Made by a program: the position numbers and the translations under genes
From: Paenibacillus sp. JNUCC-31
Lineage (GTDB): Bacteria; Bacillota; Bacilli; Paenibacillales; Paenibacillaceae
Assembly: GCF_014844075.1 (NCBI RefSeq)
Contig: NZ_CP062165.1
Coordinates: 6,200,001 to 6,264,000 of the forward strand
Length of the DNA stretch: 64,000 nt
Direction: 5' to 3'
Shown: in pieces, positions 10,087 through 19,517 of the stretch
Numbering within the stretch: the stretch's first letter is position 1
Layout of the letters: every line of letters begins with the position of its first letter
Notes under the pieces: generated by a model
What the model saw: only the letters and a program-made list of their open reading frames with translations
What the model was told of the DNA's origin: nothing
Database searches by the model: none

Positions 10087-11370
10087 GTGAAAAAAATTCA
10101 GCTGGGCAATGGCCTCAGAGTTGTCATGGAACAGATTCCGACCTGTCGTTCCGTGTCATTCGGTATATGGGTCAAGACAGGTTCTCGTAATGAGCAGCCT
10201 GCAAGCAACGGGGTGTCACATTTTATTGAACATATGCTGTTCAAGGGAACGGATCGTTACGATGCCAAGGCGATTGCGGAGCAGTTCGATGCGATCGGTG
10301 GTAACGTAAACGCGTTCACTTCGAAAGAATACACATGTTATTACGCCAAAGTATTGGATGAACATCTGCCAATAGCTGTTGATGTATTATCCGATATGTT
10401 TTTCCGCTCCAAAATGGATGATGGTGAACTGGTCAAGGAGAAGAACGTCATTCTGGAAGAAATATCAATGTATGAAGATACGCCGGATGACATGGTCCAT
10501 GATCTTATGGCCTTGGCCGCCTATGGTGAGCATCCGCTCGCTTATCCGATTCTGGGTACAGAAGAGCGTCTCAAGGCGATGGATTCAAGCCATCTGCGTG
10601 CATATATGAAGGAGCACTATACGATTGAAAACACGGTTATTAGTATTGCAGGTAACATTGATGACAGTGTGATCGATTTGATGGAAAAGCATTTTGGTGC
10701 GTTTGATGTTAACGGTGTGACTGAGAAGGTCACGATGCCTGCATTCCAGAGTGGGCAGCTCTTCCATAAGAAGAAAACGGAACAGAATCATATCTGTATC
10801 TCGTTCCCGGGCTGTAAGATTGGAGATCCGCTCCAGTTCGCCATGGTTGTGTTGAATAACGCCATTGGTGGAGGAATGAGCTCCAGGCTGTTCCAGGAAA
10901 TTCGGGAAAAACGTGGTTTGGCTTACTCTGTTTATTCTTATCATAGTTCCCATGCGGATAGCGGACTCTTCACTATATACGCAGGTACAGCGCCTAAACA
11001 GACGAAGGAAGTACTGGACTTGACCAAAGAGGTTCTGCACGACCTGGCGGTAAACGGACTGTCTGAGGATGAGCTGCGCAAAGGTAAAGAACAGCTGAAA
11101 GGCAGTCTGATCCTCAGTTTGGAAAGCACGGGCAGCCGGATGAATCGCCTGGGCAAAAACGAGCTGATGCTGGGCAGACATCATACGCTGGACGAAATGA
11201 TTGCGAAAATTGAAGAAGTGACGATGGACGATGTCGATGCTGTGCTGGATCTGATGTTTGCCGAGCCGTTTGCGCTCGCCATGGTCGGTGCTTCGGATCG
11301 TACGATCGCTGGATTAAGAAGGGATGATTTTGTTGCATTACGTTCAAATTCAAAAGTTACCGGGCAATGA
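10087..11370 (+). CDS. mlpA: M16-family zinc peptidase (MlpA/YmxG)
   Basis: Mitochondrial-processing-peptidase-like zinc protease, 427 residues. The inverted zinc motif HxxEH appears as HFIEH (residues 45-49), with the more distal Glu region [14 protein letters not shown] following. The second, non-catalytic M16 half has [23 protein letters not shown] (quoted here in part only for identity of the conserved R-x-x-x-GLAY segment). GTG start behind a GTAGGAGGGCC ribosome binding site. The gene follows ylxY as in B. subtilis. The next gene, dut, begins inside its last 40 bases. Confidence 0.93.
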   Translation: MKKIQLGNGLRVVMEQIPTCRSVSFGIWVKTGSRNEQPASNGVSHFIEHMLFKGTDRYDAKAIAEQFDAIGGNVNAFTSKEYTCYYAKVLDEHLPIAVDVLSDMFFRSKMDDGELVKEKNVILEEISMYEDTPDDMVHDLMALAAYGEHPLAYPILGTEERLKAMDSSHLRAYMKEHYTIENTVISIAGNIDDSVIDLMEKHFGAFDVNGVTEKVTMPAFQSGQLFHKKKTEQNHICISFPGCKIGDPLQFAMVVLNNAIGGGMSSRLFQEIREKRGLAYSVYSYHSSHADSGLFTIYAGTAPKQTKEVLDLTKEVLHDLAVNGLSEDELRKGKEQLKGSLILSLESTGSRMNRLGKNELMLGRHHTLDEMIAKIEEVTMDDVDAVLDLMFAEPFALAMVGASDRTIAGLRRDDFVALRSNSKVTGQ

Positions 11371-11776
11371 GGATATCAAGTTGCCTCAAAAAATGTCAGA
11401 GCTGGCCTCCGGCTTTGATGTAGTTGCGGCAATTCAGGAAGAAGTTGTATTGCAGCCGGGACAGCGTACGTTGATTCCTACCGGACTCGCAATGGCTATG
11501 CCAGCTGGACTGGAGGCACAGGTTCGCCCTCGCAGCGGTCTGGCTTTCAAGCATGGGATTACATGTCTGAACACACCAGGTACCATTGATGCCGATTATC
11601 GTGGTGAGGTTAAGGTTCTGCTGATCAATCTGGGTCAGGAGCCGTTTACGATTGTGCGTGGAGAGCGCATCGCCCAAATCGTGTTTCAAACTGTTCCGGC
11701 AGTCGAATTAACAGAGGTAAGTGAACTATCGGAAACTGTGCGTGGAGAAGGCGGGTTTGGTCATACTGGTAAATAA
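11330..11776 (+). CDS. dut: dUTP diphosphatase
   Basis: Trimeric dUTPase that hydrolyses dUTP to dUMP and pyrophosphate, keeping uracil out of DNA. About 148 residues. All five motifs are readable: ASGFD (I), [10 protein letters not shown] (II), [10 protein letters not shown] (III), GERIAQIVF (IV) and the C-terminal P-loop-like [10 protein letters not shown] (V). The AGAAGGG ribosome binding site at 11317-11323 directly abuts ATG 11324, so TTG 11330 or 11333 is the better start; the protein overlaps the end of mlpA. In B. subtilis ymxH occupies this slot, so dut is a lineage-specific neighbour here. Confidence 0.95.
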   Translation: MLHYVQIQKLPGNEDIKLPQKMSELASGFDVVAAIQEEVVLQPGQRTLIPTGLAMAMPAGLEAQVRPRSGLAFKHGITCLNTPGTIDADYRGEVKVLLINLGQEPFTIVRGERIAQIVFQTVPAVELTEVSELSETVRGEGGFGHTGK

Positions 11777-11857
11777 CAGATTCATTTCCGTAGCAAGCTG
11801 TGTTAGCATCCTCTGTAATCGAAGGTTTAATCATTAATTACTGAGTATGTTCTCCAA

Positions 11858-11886
11858 GAGTCGTCCCCATGGGACGGCTCTTTTTT
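11858..11886 (+). terminator. Terminator after dut
   Basis: GAG-t-CGTCCC / GGGACG-g-CTC stem with a three-base loop and six T. Confidence 0.85.
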
Positions 11887-11943
11887 ATATTTCAGGGGGG
11901 GAACATCAAAATTTCAAAAGATGAAGGAAAATCAAATTGTTTC

Positions 11944-11971
11944 ACCCCCTTGTAGGCCACTGCATACGATA
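11944..11971 (+). promoter_or_regulatory. Sigma-K-type promoter of dpaAB
   Basis: -35 AC at 11944-11945, 17-base spacer, -10 CATACGATA at 11963-11971. This fits the sigma-K consensus AC-N16/17-CATAnnnTA exactly. spoVF (dpaAB) is a known mother-cell sigma-K operon in B. subtilis. Transcription would begin near 11978, just upstream of the ribosome binding site for ATG 12005. Confidence 0.75.
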
Positions 11972-12004
11972 AGGCATACATGTGGTGAAAGGAGTGACGT
12001 CCCG

Positions 12005-12904
12005 ATGCTGACCGGTGTCCGGATTATAGTCATGGGCGGAGATGCGCGGCAGCTTGAAGTCATTCAAAAATGCGCAGAGCTGGATGCTACGGTAAGTGTG
12101 GTGGGTTTCGACAAGTTGCAGCGCTCCATTCCGGGTATCGAACATCAGGAATTGGAGGATGAATTGTTCGCCTCGACAGATGTATTGGTGCTCCCCGTGG
12201 TTGGGTGTGACGATCAGGGGAAAGTGAGTACATCGTTCAGTGATACACCGATCTTTTTAAAAAAAGAACATGTTGCAGCATTGCCGGAACATTGTACGGT
12301 GTTCACTGGCATGGCGAAGCCGTTTTTACGCGATCTTTGCAAGGAAAATGGTCTAAGGCTTGTTGAAGTACTTGATCGTGATGATATCGCACTTTACAAC
12401 TCCATTCCGACAGCTGAGGGGGCTATAGCCATGGCTATTCGGGAGACGGACTTCACGATCCACGGTTCGGAATGCATTGTGCTTGGCTTGGGTCGAACAG
12501 GGTTTACAATGGCCAAAACGCTCCAGGGACTTGGGGCAAATGTACGGGTAGGAATCAGGCGCGATGAGGATGCTGCGCGTGCTGCCATCATGGGCTGGAA
12601 GCCTTTCATGACAACGGATTTGGCCGCTCAAACCGGGGAAGTTGACTTGCTTTTTAATACAATACCGACTATGATAATCACAGCACAAATCCTGTCCAGA
12701 ATGCCGCAAAAAGCAGTGATAATCGACCTCGCATCCGCTCCTGGCGGCTGTGATTTCAGGTATGCCGAAAAACGCGGTATCAAAGCGCTGCTTGCACCTG
12801 GCCTTCCCGGCATTGTTGCTCCCAAAACGGCTGGCGGCATTATTGCCGACGCGTTAATCCGTTTGCTTTTGGAAGAACAAAACGCACGGGAGGTTGAACA
12901 ATGA
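12005..12904 (+). CDS. dpaA: Dipicolinate synthase subunit A
   Basis: With DpaB, oxidises the dihydrodipicolinate-pathway intermediate to dipicolinic acid in the mother cell, for accumulation in the spore core. 299 residues. N-terminal IIVMGGDARQ is the start of the first domain, and a Rossmann motif GLGRTGFTMAKTL lies near residues 159-171. The end holds GLPGIVAPKTAGGI. An in-frame ORF extends to 11921, but a sigma-K promoter lies inside that extension and AAAGGAGTGACG precedes ATG 12005, so 12005 is the start. ATGA overlap with dpaB indicates coupling. Confidence 0.96.
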   Translation: MLTGVRIIVMGGDARQLEVIQKCAELDATVSVVGFDKLQRSIPGIEHQELEDELFASTDVLVLPVVGCDDQGKVSTSFSDTPIFLKKEHVAALPEHCTVFTGMAKPFLRDLCKENGLRLVEVLDRDDIALYNSIPTAEGAIAMAIRETDFTIHGSECIVLGLGRTGFTMAKTLQGLGANVRVGIRRDEDAARAAIMGWKPFMTTDLAAQTGEVDLLFNTIPTMIITAQILSRMPQKAVIIDLASAPGGCDFRYAEKRGIKALLAPGLPGIVAPKTAGGIIADALIRLLLEEQNAREVEQ

Positions 12905-13497
12905 ACTGGCAGGGAAAAACGGTGGGTTATGCAATTACAGGTTCGCATTGTACGTTTGAAGAGGTTATGCCGGTGATTAGTCGATTTGTGGCTGAAGGTG
13001 CCAATGTCGTCCCGATTATTTCCAATTCGGTTCTGACTACGGATACACGCTTCGGGACTGCGCAAAATTGGCAAAAACAGTTGAAAGATATAACGGGGAA
13101 TGATATCATTTCTACAATTGTTGAGGCAGAGCCGTTAGGACCTTCCAAGCTGCTCGATGTGCTCGTTATCGCTCCATGCACAGGCAACACGACGAGCAAG
13201 CTGGCTAACGCGATGACCGACAGTCCTGTTTTAATGGCAGCCAAAGCACAGATGCGTAATCAGCGTCCGTTGGTGCTCGCCATTTCTACAAATGACGGTC
13301 TGGGGTTGAATGCTGCGAATATTGCCAAACTGCTGGTGGCCAAATATTTGTATTTTGTGCCGTTTGGGCAGGATGATCCGGTAAAAAAACCAAACTCGTT
13401 AGTCGCCAAAATGGAGTTGATTCCCGAGGCATGTTGGAGTGCGCTTGAAGGAAAGCAGTTGCAGCCAATGATTGTGCAGCGTTTTACACAGGCTTGA
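12901..13497 (+). CDS. dpaB: Dipicolinate synthase subunit B (flavoprotein)
   Basis: Flavoprotein-fold partner of DpaA in dipicolinate synthesis. 198 residues. N-terminal GYAITGSHCTFEEV is characteristic of the family, as is APCTGNTTSKLANAMTDSPVLMAAKA with its flavin-binding-like loop (cited in pieces: APCTGNT, LANAMTDSPV). The C-terminal KPNSLVAKMELIPE follows. Starts on the ATGA overlap with dpaA. In B. subtilis asd follows directly; here the next coding start is dapG 418 bases downstream. Confidence 0.96.
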   Translation: MNWQGKTVGYAITGSHCTFEEVMPVISRFVAEGANVVPIISNSVLTTDTRFGTAQNWQKQLKDITGNDIISTIVEAEPLGPSKLLDVLVIAPCTGNTTSKLANAMTDSPVLMAAKAQMRNQRPLVLAISTNDGLGLNAANIAKLLVAKYLYFVPFGQDDPVKKPNSLVAKMELIPEACWSALEGKQLQPMIVQRFTQA

Positions 13498-13915
13498 TAT
13501 TTTTGAGCTTTGTCAATCATCAGGTTGTATGTTCAGATAAGGTACTGCAATAGCTTAGAATAGGATAACGGTTACACGCTTGAAGAATGAATATGGTTGG
13601 AGAGACAAAGAAAATCATGGGGACGATATGCTGGGATAAACAGCTTACCTGTGTCCGTGTTCCTTTCATTAAAGGACACTCCTGCTTGCAACGAAAGGCC
13701 TGGCAAGCGGGACGTGTGGATGGGGGAACGTGTGCGTCGTGATCTCGATAACAACCGCGGTCTTTATTGGGATTGTTCGGTACAGTCTTCAAAAGGAGCG
13801 GCATGAAATGCCGTATACATTGCTGAAATTATCGCATCGGAACGCTCCCTAGGTAATCCATTTGTTGATTTAACCTGTGTCCAGTCTTCTTGCGTACACA
13901 AATGGAGGAATAAAG
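13498..13915 (+). other. Non-coding, hairpin-rich gap where asd would be expected
   Basis: No convincing coding frame. Strong local inverted repeats: GTGT-t-CCTTT with AAAGGACAC around 13657-13681, and CCTGCTTGC with GCAAGCGGG around 13681-13711. A possible -10 TAGAAT lies at 13556-13561 with a poor -35. I could not match it to the lysine riboswitch, a T-box or another leader class. It may be a long structured 5' leader of dapG, or degenerate remains left by loss of asd. Confidence 0.45.
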
Positions 13916-15133
13916 ATGCGCATCATGGTACAGAAATTTGGAGGCACGTCTCTCTCCACCGTTCAGGCGAGAGAGCATGTGCTCCGTCATGTTAAACGTG
14001 AACTTGAAGCAGGATTAAGTCTGGTCGTCGTTGTGTCAGCGATGGGACGCCGCGGTGAGCCATATGCGACCGATACGTTGCTGGACTGGACTGCACAGAA
14101 CGGAAATGCACTATCTGCACGGGAAAAGGATTTACTGCTGTGCTGCGGTGAAATTATATCTGCAACGACTTTGAGCAGTTTGCTCGAGCATGAAGGCATT
14201 CCAACTACAGTGCTGACCGGTGCACAAGCGGGTTTTGTGACGGACGACAATTTCGGGAATGCCCGAATATTGGATGTCCGTCCTATTCGTGTGCTGGAAC
14301 AGCTGCAGAACGGGCGTGTAGTCATTGTTACAGGGTTCCAGGGTCAGACCGAGAACGGTGACTTTACGACGCTTGGTCGTGGGGGAAGTGATACGTCAGC
14401 GACAGCTCTTGGTGCAGCATTACACGCTGAAATGGTGGACATATACACGGATGTGAATGGGATATTAACGGCAGATCCACGCATCGTGGAGGATGCTCGT
14501 CCGCTGACTGTTGTGAGTTATGCCGAGATATGCAACATGGCCCATCAAGGGGCCAAGGTTATTCATCCCCGTGCTGTCGAGATTGCGATGCAATCCCAGA
14601 TTCCAGTGCGTGTAAGGTCTACCTTCGATGAGAGTGAAGGGACGTTGGTCACGCATCCAGAAGGATTCCAGGATGTGCAGACAGGCATTGTTGATCGATA
14701 TGTAACCGGAATCGCCTATGTAAGTAATGTTACGCAAATAACGGTGGAAGTGCCGGGTGGTGCAGATCGGTTGCAGCTGAAAGTGTTTAAAACGATGGCT
14801 GAAAATTCGATTAGCGTGGATTTTATAAATGTTACCCCCTCGGGAGTTGTTTATACCGTTTTCGACAGTGATTCCGAGAAAGCCATACAAGTATTGCAGG
14901 AGATTGGTCTCAAACCGCAAAGTCTTTCCGGCTGTGCCAAGGTTTCCGTCATCGGTGGAGGCATCAACGGAGTGCCAGGTATTATGGCACGGATCGTGGA
15001 ATCCTTGACACTGGCGGACATCCAGATCCTGCAATCTGCAGATTCCAATACAACGATTTGGGTACTTGTAAAAAAAGAAGATATGGTTCAAGCTCTGAGG
15101 GCGCTTCACGCCTCTTTCGAACTTCATTTGTAG
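13916..15133 (+). CDS. dapG: Aspartate kinase I (DapG type)
   Basis: Phosphorylates aspartate, the first step to diaminopimelate, lysine and dipicolinate. 405 residues; the B. subtilis DapG is of nearly the same size. N-terminal VQKFGGTSL is the kinase signature, TLGRGGSDTSA and YTDVNGILTADPR complete the active site, and two ACT domains occupy the last 140 residues. Start ATG 13916 follows AATGGAGGAATAAAG; an upstream in-frame start at 13877 lacks a site. Next to dpaAB and dapA, it probably supplies the DAP/dipicolinate branch. In B. subtilis this isoenzyme is inhibited by DAP. Confidence 0.95.
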   Translation: MRIMVQKFGGTSLSTVQAREHVLRHVKRELEAGLSLVVVVSAMGRRGEPYATDTLLDWTAQNGNALSAREKDLLLCCGEIISATTLSSLLEHEGIPTTVLTGAQAGFVTDDNFGNARILDVRPIRVLEQLQNGRVVIVTGFQGQTENGDFTTLGRGGSDTSATALGAALHAEMVDIYTDVNGILTADPRIVEDARPLTVVSYAEICNMAHQGAKVIHPRAVEIAMQSQIPVRVRSTFDESEGTLVTHPEGFQDVQTGIVDRYVTGIAYVSNVTQITVEVPGGADRLQLKVFKTMAENSISVDFINVTPSGVVYTVFDSDSEKAIQVLQEIGLKPQSLSGCAKVSVIGGGINGVPGIMARIVESLTLADIQILQSADSNTTIWVLVKKEDMVQALRALHASFELHL

Positions 15134-15180
15134 CAAGTTGAAGTCAGCGGAGCCGGACCTGTTTTGAAGGAGGAATCGAA

Positions 15181-16056
15181 TTGGACTTTGGAAGATTGAT
15201 TACAGCAATGGTCACTCCGTTCAACGAGCAAGGGGGGATTCATTGGGAGGCAACTGCACGTCTGATAGACTATCTGATTGTAGATCAAAAGTCTGAGACA
15301 CTTGTTGTGTCTGGAACAACAGGAGAATCTCCCACGCTTAGTGACAAAGAAAAAGTAGAACTATTCGAATTCGCAGTGAAACATGCGGCGGGACGTTGCA
15401 AAATTATTGCCGGAACAGGCAGCAATAATACCGCCCACTCTATCCATCTGACTCAGGACGCTGAACGTGCTGGTGTAGATGGCGTTTTGCTGGTTGTTCC
15501 TTATTACAACAAACCAAGCCAAGAAGGAATGTTCAGACATTTTGAAGCAATTGCGAGTGCGACGAAATTGCCGGTTATGTTGTATAACGTTCCTGGGCGT
15601 ACGGCAGCCAGTCTTTCGGCTGCAACAACGCTCCGTTTGGCACAGATTCCTAACATTGTAGCTACAAAGGAATGTGTATCGTTGGAGCAAGTCACACAGA
15701 TTTCGGCAGGTGCACCGGAACATTTCAGGGTGTATTCCGGTGACGATGCATCTGGCTTGCCTGCTATTGCAGTTGGTGCTTATGGTATCGTTAGCGTTGC
15801 AAGCCATGTCGTAGGCGCTGAGATGAAACAAATGATCGATGCCTTTTTCAATGGTATGCCTGTACAGGCATCTCAGATACATCAGCAGCTGTTTCCGGTA
15901 TTCAAAGGTCTGTTCGAGTGTCCGCAGCCTCTGCCGAACCCTGTAGCGGTAAAATATGCTCTAACATTGCGTGGACTGGACGTAGGATCTGTGCGCTTAC
16001 CTCTGATCCCCCCAACAGAGGAGGAGCAAACGTTTATTCGCGGCTTGTTTAGCTAA
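15181..16056 (+). CDS. dapA: 4-hydroxy-tetrahydrodipicolinate synthase
   Basis: Class I aldolase that condenses aspartate semialdehyde with pyruvate. 291 residues. Schiff-base Lys163 is in ATKECV, catalytic Tyr135 in YNVPGRT, and the GTTGESPTL loop is intact. TTG start with GAAGGAGGAATCGAA in front. Its substrate comes from Asd, which is missing from this cluster, so asd must lie elsewhere. Strong terminator downstream closes the dap operon. Confidence 0.97.
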   Translation: MDFGRLITAMVTPFNEQGGIHWEATARLIDYLIVDQKSETLVVSGTTGESPTLSDKEKVELFEFAVKHAAGRCKIIAGTGSNNTAHSIHLTQDAERAGVDGVLLVVPYYNKPSQEGMFRHFEAIASATKLPVMLYNVPGRTAASLSAATTLRLAQIPNIVATKECVSLEQVTQISAGAPEHFRVYSGDDASGLPAIAVGAYGIVSVASHVVGAEMKQMIDAFFNGMPVQASQIHQQLFPVFKGLFECPQPLPNPVAVKYALTLRGLDVGSVRLPLIPPTEEEQTFIRGLFS

Positions 16057-16112
16057 TAACATACGAATATGGAATTGTATTGTTAACTTTTATAAACCCA
16101 TAGAAATTGCAG

Positions 16113-16152
16113 AAGAATCGCTCCTCGACTAAGAGGATGCGATTCTTTTTTT
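16113..16152 (+). terminator. Terminator after dapA
   Basis: AAGAATCGC-TCCTC with GAGGA-TGCGATTCTT (one mismatch between blocks) followed by a T run. Confidence 0.9.
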
Positions 16153-16217
16153 AACGGTGGTTGTAAGGTTTCTTTTCACAACAGACAGGGAAACGTACAG
16201 GTTAACGAGAGAGTGAC

Positions 16218-16532
16218 TTGTTTTTTTTGTTTTTAATCATGTATAATGATGTCAAGTGACTGGGTGCGGTATTTTTTTGAAATTGAAAGCGACATCGTTT
16301 CTCGGTGTGGCTTTATGGTGAAAAAGGAAGGAACGGCTAAGAAGGATCATTTCAAGTCCAACTAGTTGGAAAAGGGGAATAACTTCGAAGAACTTCTTCC
16401 AAATATCGTGAATAAAGGTGCTCTTTTGCATTCATCCCTATATACGGGCATGGGTGTAATGGACTGCTTTTCTTAACTTACAATAAAATAATAAGGTACG
16501 ACGTCCAACTACCATAGGAGGTTTAGATTCAT
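16218..16532 (+). promoter_or_regulatory. Promoter and long leader of the RNase J gene
   Basis: -35 TTGTTT at 16218-16223, 18-base spacer, -10 TATAAT at 16242-16247. The transcript would carry about 280 untranslated bases. That leader contains a perfect 14-base palindrome, TCCAACTAGTTGGA, at 16357-16370. A second copy of GTCCAACTA lies at 16503-16511, just before the AGGAGG ribosome binding site at 16517-16522. The gap 16153-16532 has no coding frame that I can support. Confidence 0.6.
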
Positions 16533-18212
16533 TTGTCTAAGAAAAATAACAACGATAAACTGATGATTTTTGCTTTGGGCGGCGTAGGCGAGATTGGTAA
16601 AAATATGTACGTCATCCAATACGCTAACGACATTGTAGTCGTAGATGCTGGTCTTAAATTCCCGGAAGAAGATATGCTTGGAATCGACATTGTCATTCCT
16701 GACATTTCTTACTTGACTGAAAACCGTGACAAAGTAAGAGGAATTATTTTGACTCACGGACATGAGGATCATATTGGTGGTTTGCCATATGTTCTCAAAC
16801 ACCTGAATGTTCCCGTTTACGGAACAAGACTTACGCTCGGACTTGTAGAGAACAAGCTGAAAGAAGCCAATTTGCTGGGTGAAACAAAACGCATCCTGAT
16901 TGATGCGGATTCCGAGATCCAACTTGGCTCTGTATTAAAAGCAACGTTCTTCGCTACTAACCATAGTATTCCGGATTCCGTCGGCGTATGTGTCGAAACA
17001 CCAGAAGGAGCAGTTGTTCATACAGGTGACTTCAAATTTGACCACACTCCAGTCAATGGTCAGTATGCAGATCTCCAGCGTATGGCCCAGATCGGAACGA
17101 ATGGCGTACTCGCTCTCTTGTCCGATAGTACCAACGCAGAGAAACCTGGATTTACGCCTTCGGAGAAAAATGTGGGTATCGTTCTGGAAGACATCTTCCG
17201 CAAAGCAAGCCAACGTGTCGTTGTAGCAACATTCGCTTCCAACGTACACCGGATTCAGCAGGTTATCAATGCAGCTGAAGTGACTGGACGTAAAGTCGCA
17301 GTTATTGGGCGCAGTATGGTAAATGTGGTGGGTATTGCTTCTGAACTGGGTTACCTTGAGATTCCAGACGGTATGATCATTGAGCCGGAAGAAGTAGGCA
17401 AAATGGCTGCTGACCGTGTAGTAATTCTCTGCACAGGTAGCCAAGGCGAGCCGATGTCAGCATTGACACGTATGGCTCGTTCTACTCACCGTAAGGTAGA
17501 TATTTTGCCAGGTGATACAGTAATTATCGCAGCAACACCAGTTCCGGGTAATGAAAAATATGTAGGCCGTACGATTGATGAACTGTTCCGTTTGGGTGCC
17601 AATGTACATTATAGCGGTGCAAACAGCGGTGTTCACGTATCGGGTCACGGTAGCCAGGAAGAGCTGAAACTGATGCTTAACCTGATGAAACCGAAATACT
17701 TCCTGCCGATTCACGGTGAATTCCGTATGCAGCGCCGTCACGCGGTACTGGCTGAATCTGTAGGTATTGATCCGGACAACATCTTCATTACGGATATCGG
17801 TGAAGTGGTAGAGATTCAAGGCGGAGCAGCACGTAAGGCAGGTAAAGTGACTGCAGGTAACGTGTTGATTGACGGTTTGGGTGTAGGCGATGTAGGTAAC
17901 ATCGTATTGCGTGATCGTAAGTTGTTGTCACAGGATGGTATTCTGGTTGTCGTGGTAACACTGAGCAAACAGGATGGCAAAATTGTTTCCGGTCCGGACA
18001 TCATCTCCCGTGGATTTGTCTACGTACGCGAATCGGAAGGACTGCTTGATGAAGCCAATCGCATCGTCAGCAGCACATTGCAGAAGTTGATGAGTGAAAA
18101 CGTTAACGAATGGGCTTCACTCAAAACCAATGTTAAAGATGCACTCGGACGCTTCTTGTATGAGCAAACTCGTCGCAGACCGATGATTTTGCCAATCATT
18201 ATGGAAGTTTAA
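16533..18212 (+). CDS. rnjB: Ribonuclease J
   Basis: Metallo-beta-lactamase/beta-CASP ribonuclease acting as endonuclease and 5'-3' exonuclease. 559 residues. The metal site HGHEDH (75-80) is complete, later His residues sit in ATNHSIPD and HTGDFKFD, and the beta-CASP motif GSQGEP is present. TTG start behind AGGAGG. The slot after dapA and before tepA is that of B. subtilis rnjB, but RNase J2 there has a degraded site, whereas this protein has the full set typical of RNase J1; hence the symbol marks locus, not activity. Confidence 0.93.
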   Translation: MSKKNNNDKLMIFALGGVGEIGKNMYVIQYANDIVVVDAGLKFPEEDMLGIDIVIPDISYLTENRDKVRGIILTHGHEDHIGGLPYVLKHLNVPVYGTRLTLGLVENKLKEANLLGETKRILIDADSEIQLGSVLKATFFATNHSIPDSVGVCVETPEGAVVHTGDFKFDHTPVNGQYADLQRMAQIGTNGVLALLSDSTNAEKPGFTPSEKNVGIVLEDIFRKASQRVVVATFASNVHRIQQVINAAEVTGRKVAVIGRSMVNVVGIASELGYLEIPDGMIIEPEEVGKMAADRVVILCTGSQGEPMSALTRMARSTHRKVDILPGDTVIIAATPVPGNEKYVGRTIDELFRLGANVHYSGANSGVHVSGHGSQEELKLMLNLMKPKYFLPIHGEFRMQRRHAVLAESVGIDPDNIFITDIGEVVEIQGGAARKAGKVTAGNVLIDGLGVGDVGNIVLRDRKLLSQDGILVVVVTLSKQDGKIVSGPDIISRGFVYVRESEGLLDEANRIVSSTLQKLMSENVNEWASLKTNVKDALGRFLYEQTRRRPMILPIIMEV

Positions 18213-18250
18213 AATAAATCAAACAAAAACATAAATTCAGGCACACAGTC

Positions 18251-18305
18251 GCCCCTTCTCTACGAGTAATATTGGACGGTTCCTCGTAGAGAAGGGGCTT
18301 TTTTG
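18251..18305 (+). terminator. Strong terminator after RNase J
   Basis: Sixteen-base perfect stem (18251-18266 with 18283-18298, arms GCCCCTTCTCTACGAG and its complement) followed by TTTTTT. Confidence 0.95.
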
Positions 18306-18426
18306 TTGTTTTCTGGCCCTGCACCAGATTATGGAGAAATTGATGAGTATTCGGGTATAAGGCAGCTGGAACATTCCCCATACTAAGGAAATACATTAAA
18401 TGTTTCTGGAGAAGGGGATAAATGGA

Positions 18427-19200
18427 ATGAATGAACACATGAGTAACAAACAGACATCGAAATCGAATCAGCCGGAAGTAGAAGCACCGGATATGCCTGC
18501 ACAGGAAGAAAAGGCGATGTCTCCGGTGACAGAGGCGATCCAGCAATTTGGACAAACACAATCCCCGGCAGGGGAATCAAACATCTTCTGTATGACCATT
18601 ATCGGTCAGGTGGAAGGGCATTTAATTTTACCTCCGCAAAATAAAACAACAAAGTACGAACACATCATTCCACAACTGGTTGCTGCTGAGCAGAACCAGA
18701 GGATTGAAGGCATTCTGATTATTTTGAACACAGTGGGAGGAGATGTGGAGGCAGGTTTGGCTATTGCCGAAATGATTGCTTCGCTTAGCAAACCAACGGT
18801 TACGGTCGTTATTGGAGGTGGTCACAGCATCGGGGTTCCGATTGCGGTAGCCTCTACCTATTCTCTGATCGCGGGGAGTGCAACCATGACCATTCATCCC
18901 ATTCGTATGAACGGGCTAGTAATCGGTGTACCACAGACTTTTGAATACATGGAGAAGATGCAGGAACGGGTTGTAAGATTTGTGACTTCACATTCGAATA
19001 TTTCCGAGGATATGTTCAAGGAACTAATGTTTAAAACAGGTGAACTCAACCGGGATATCGGAACTGCTGTGGGAAGTGCAGATGCGGTTAAATACGGATT
19101 AATGGATGCCGTAGGCGGGATTGGGCAGGCCATCGCCCAGTTGAATCAGCTTATTGGGGACAAAAGACAGACGCTGCAGGCAGGAGGTTATACCCAATGA
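18427..19200 (+). CDS. tepA: ClpP-class protease TepA
   Basis: ClpP/SppA-fold serine peptidase, called translocation-enhancing protein in B. subtilis. 257 residues. The first 40 are polar and likely flexible. The Ser lies in GGGHSIGVP, the His in TIHPIRMNG, and an Asp candidate in GLMDAVGG. Start ATG 18427 is nine bases after GAAGGGG. The ylzJ start overlaps its stop as ATGA. Neighbours (rnjB before, ylzJ and ftsK/spoIIIE after) match B. subtilis. Confidence 0.92.
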   Translation: MNEHMSNKQTSKSNQPEVEAPDMPAQEEKAMSPVTEAIQQFGQTQSPAGESNIFCMTIIGQVEGHLILPPQNKTTKYEHIIPQLVAAEQNQRIEGILIILNTVGGDVEAGLAIAEMIASLSKPTVTVVIGGGHSIGVPIAVASTYSLIAGSATMTIHPIRMNGLVIGVPQTFEYMEKMQERVVRFVTSHSNISEDMFKELMFKTGELNRDIGTAVGSADAVKYGLMDAVGGIGQAIAQLNQLIGDKRQTLQAGGYTQ

Positions 19201-19427
19201 CACTCTATACTGTGATGCCACCTGAACAATTGTGGTCAGGGATGTGGAAAGAGGCAGAAGACACACGGGAGATCAAGATAAACGGATTATTGATGCAGGT
19301 CAGACCTGTAAATGAAAATGAAGCTGTCATTGTTCGCTTGCTCGATTGCCCACTGCAAGCTTATCTGAATCCTGCAAATATGCCCGGTTCTACTGTTCCT
19401 CTTTCAGGTAACGCGGGGCCAGCATAA
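19197..19427 (+). CDS. ylzJ: YlzJ-like small protein
   Basis: 76 residues, mostly a single small domain: [12 protein letters not shown] at the N-terminus and a central [17 protein letters not shown] strand pair followed by [10 protein letters not shown]. These match the YlzJ family, whose function is not known to me. ATG overlaps the tepA stop by four bases, so translation is coupled. In B. subtilis ylzJ also lies between tepA and spoIIIE. Confidence 0.88.
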   Translation: MTLYTVMPPEQLWSGMWKEAEDTREIKINGLLMQVRPVNENEAVIVRLLDCPLQAYLNPANMPGSTVPLSGNAGPA

Positions 19428-19485
19428 CGTGACGAAATAAGACAAATTGAGCAGAAAAAGAACATATGTACGGATTATATTTGTA

Positions 19486-19494
19486 TGGTATAAT
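19486..19494 (+). promoter_or_regulatory. Extended -10 promoter of the FtsK/SpoIIIE gene
   Basis: TGGTATAAT: consensus TATAAT with the TGn extension. No good -35 at the expected distance. Transcription would begin just before the GGGGGTGACC ribosome binding site. Confidence 0.5.
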
Positions 19495-19517
19495 ATTCTT
19501 CTGGGGGTGACCTGATT

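Noticed and set aside
13597..13806. 69-codon ORF in the dpaB-dapG gap
   Set aside because: No ribosome binding site, protein-unlike composition, and it lies over the strongest RNA hairpins.
13498..13915. Lysine riboswitch or T-box before dapG
   Set aside because: I could not find the conserved core elements of either class; left as an unnamed structured stretch.
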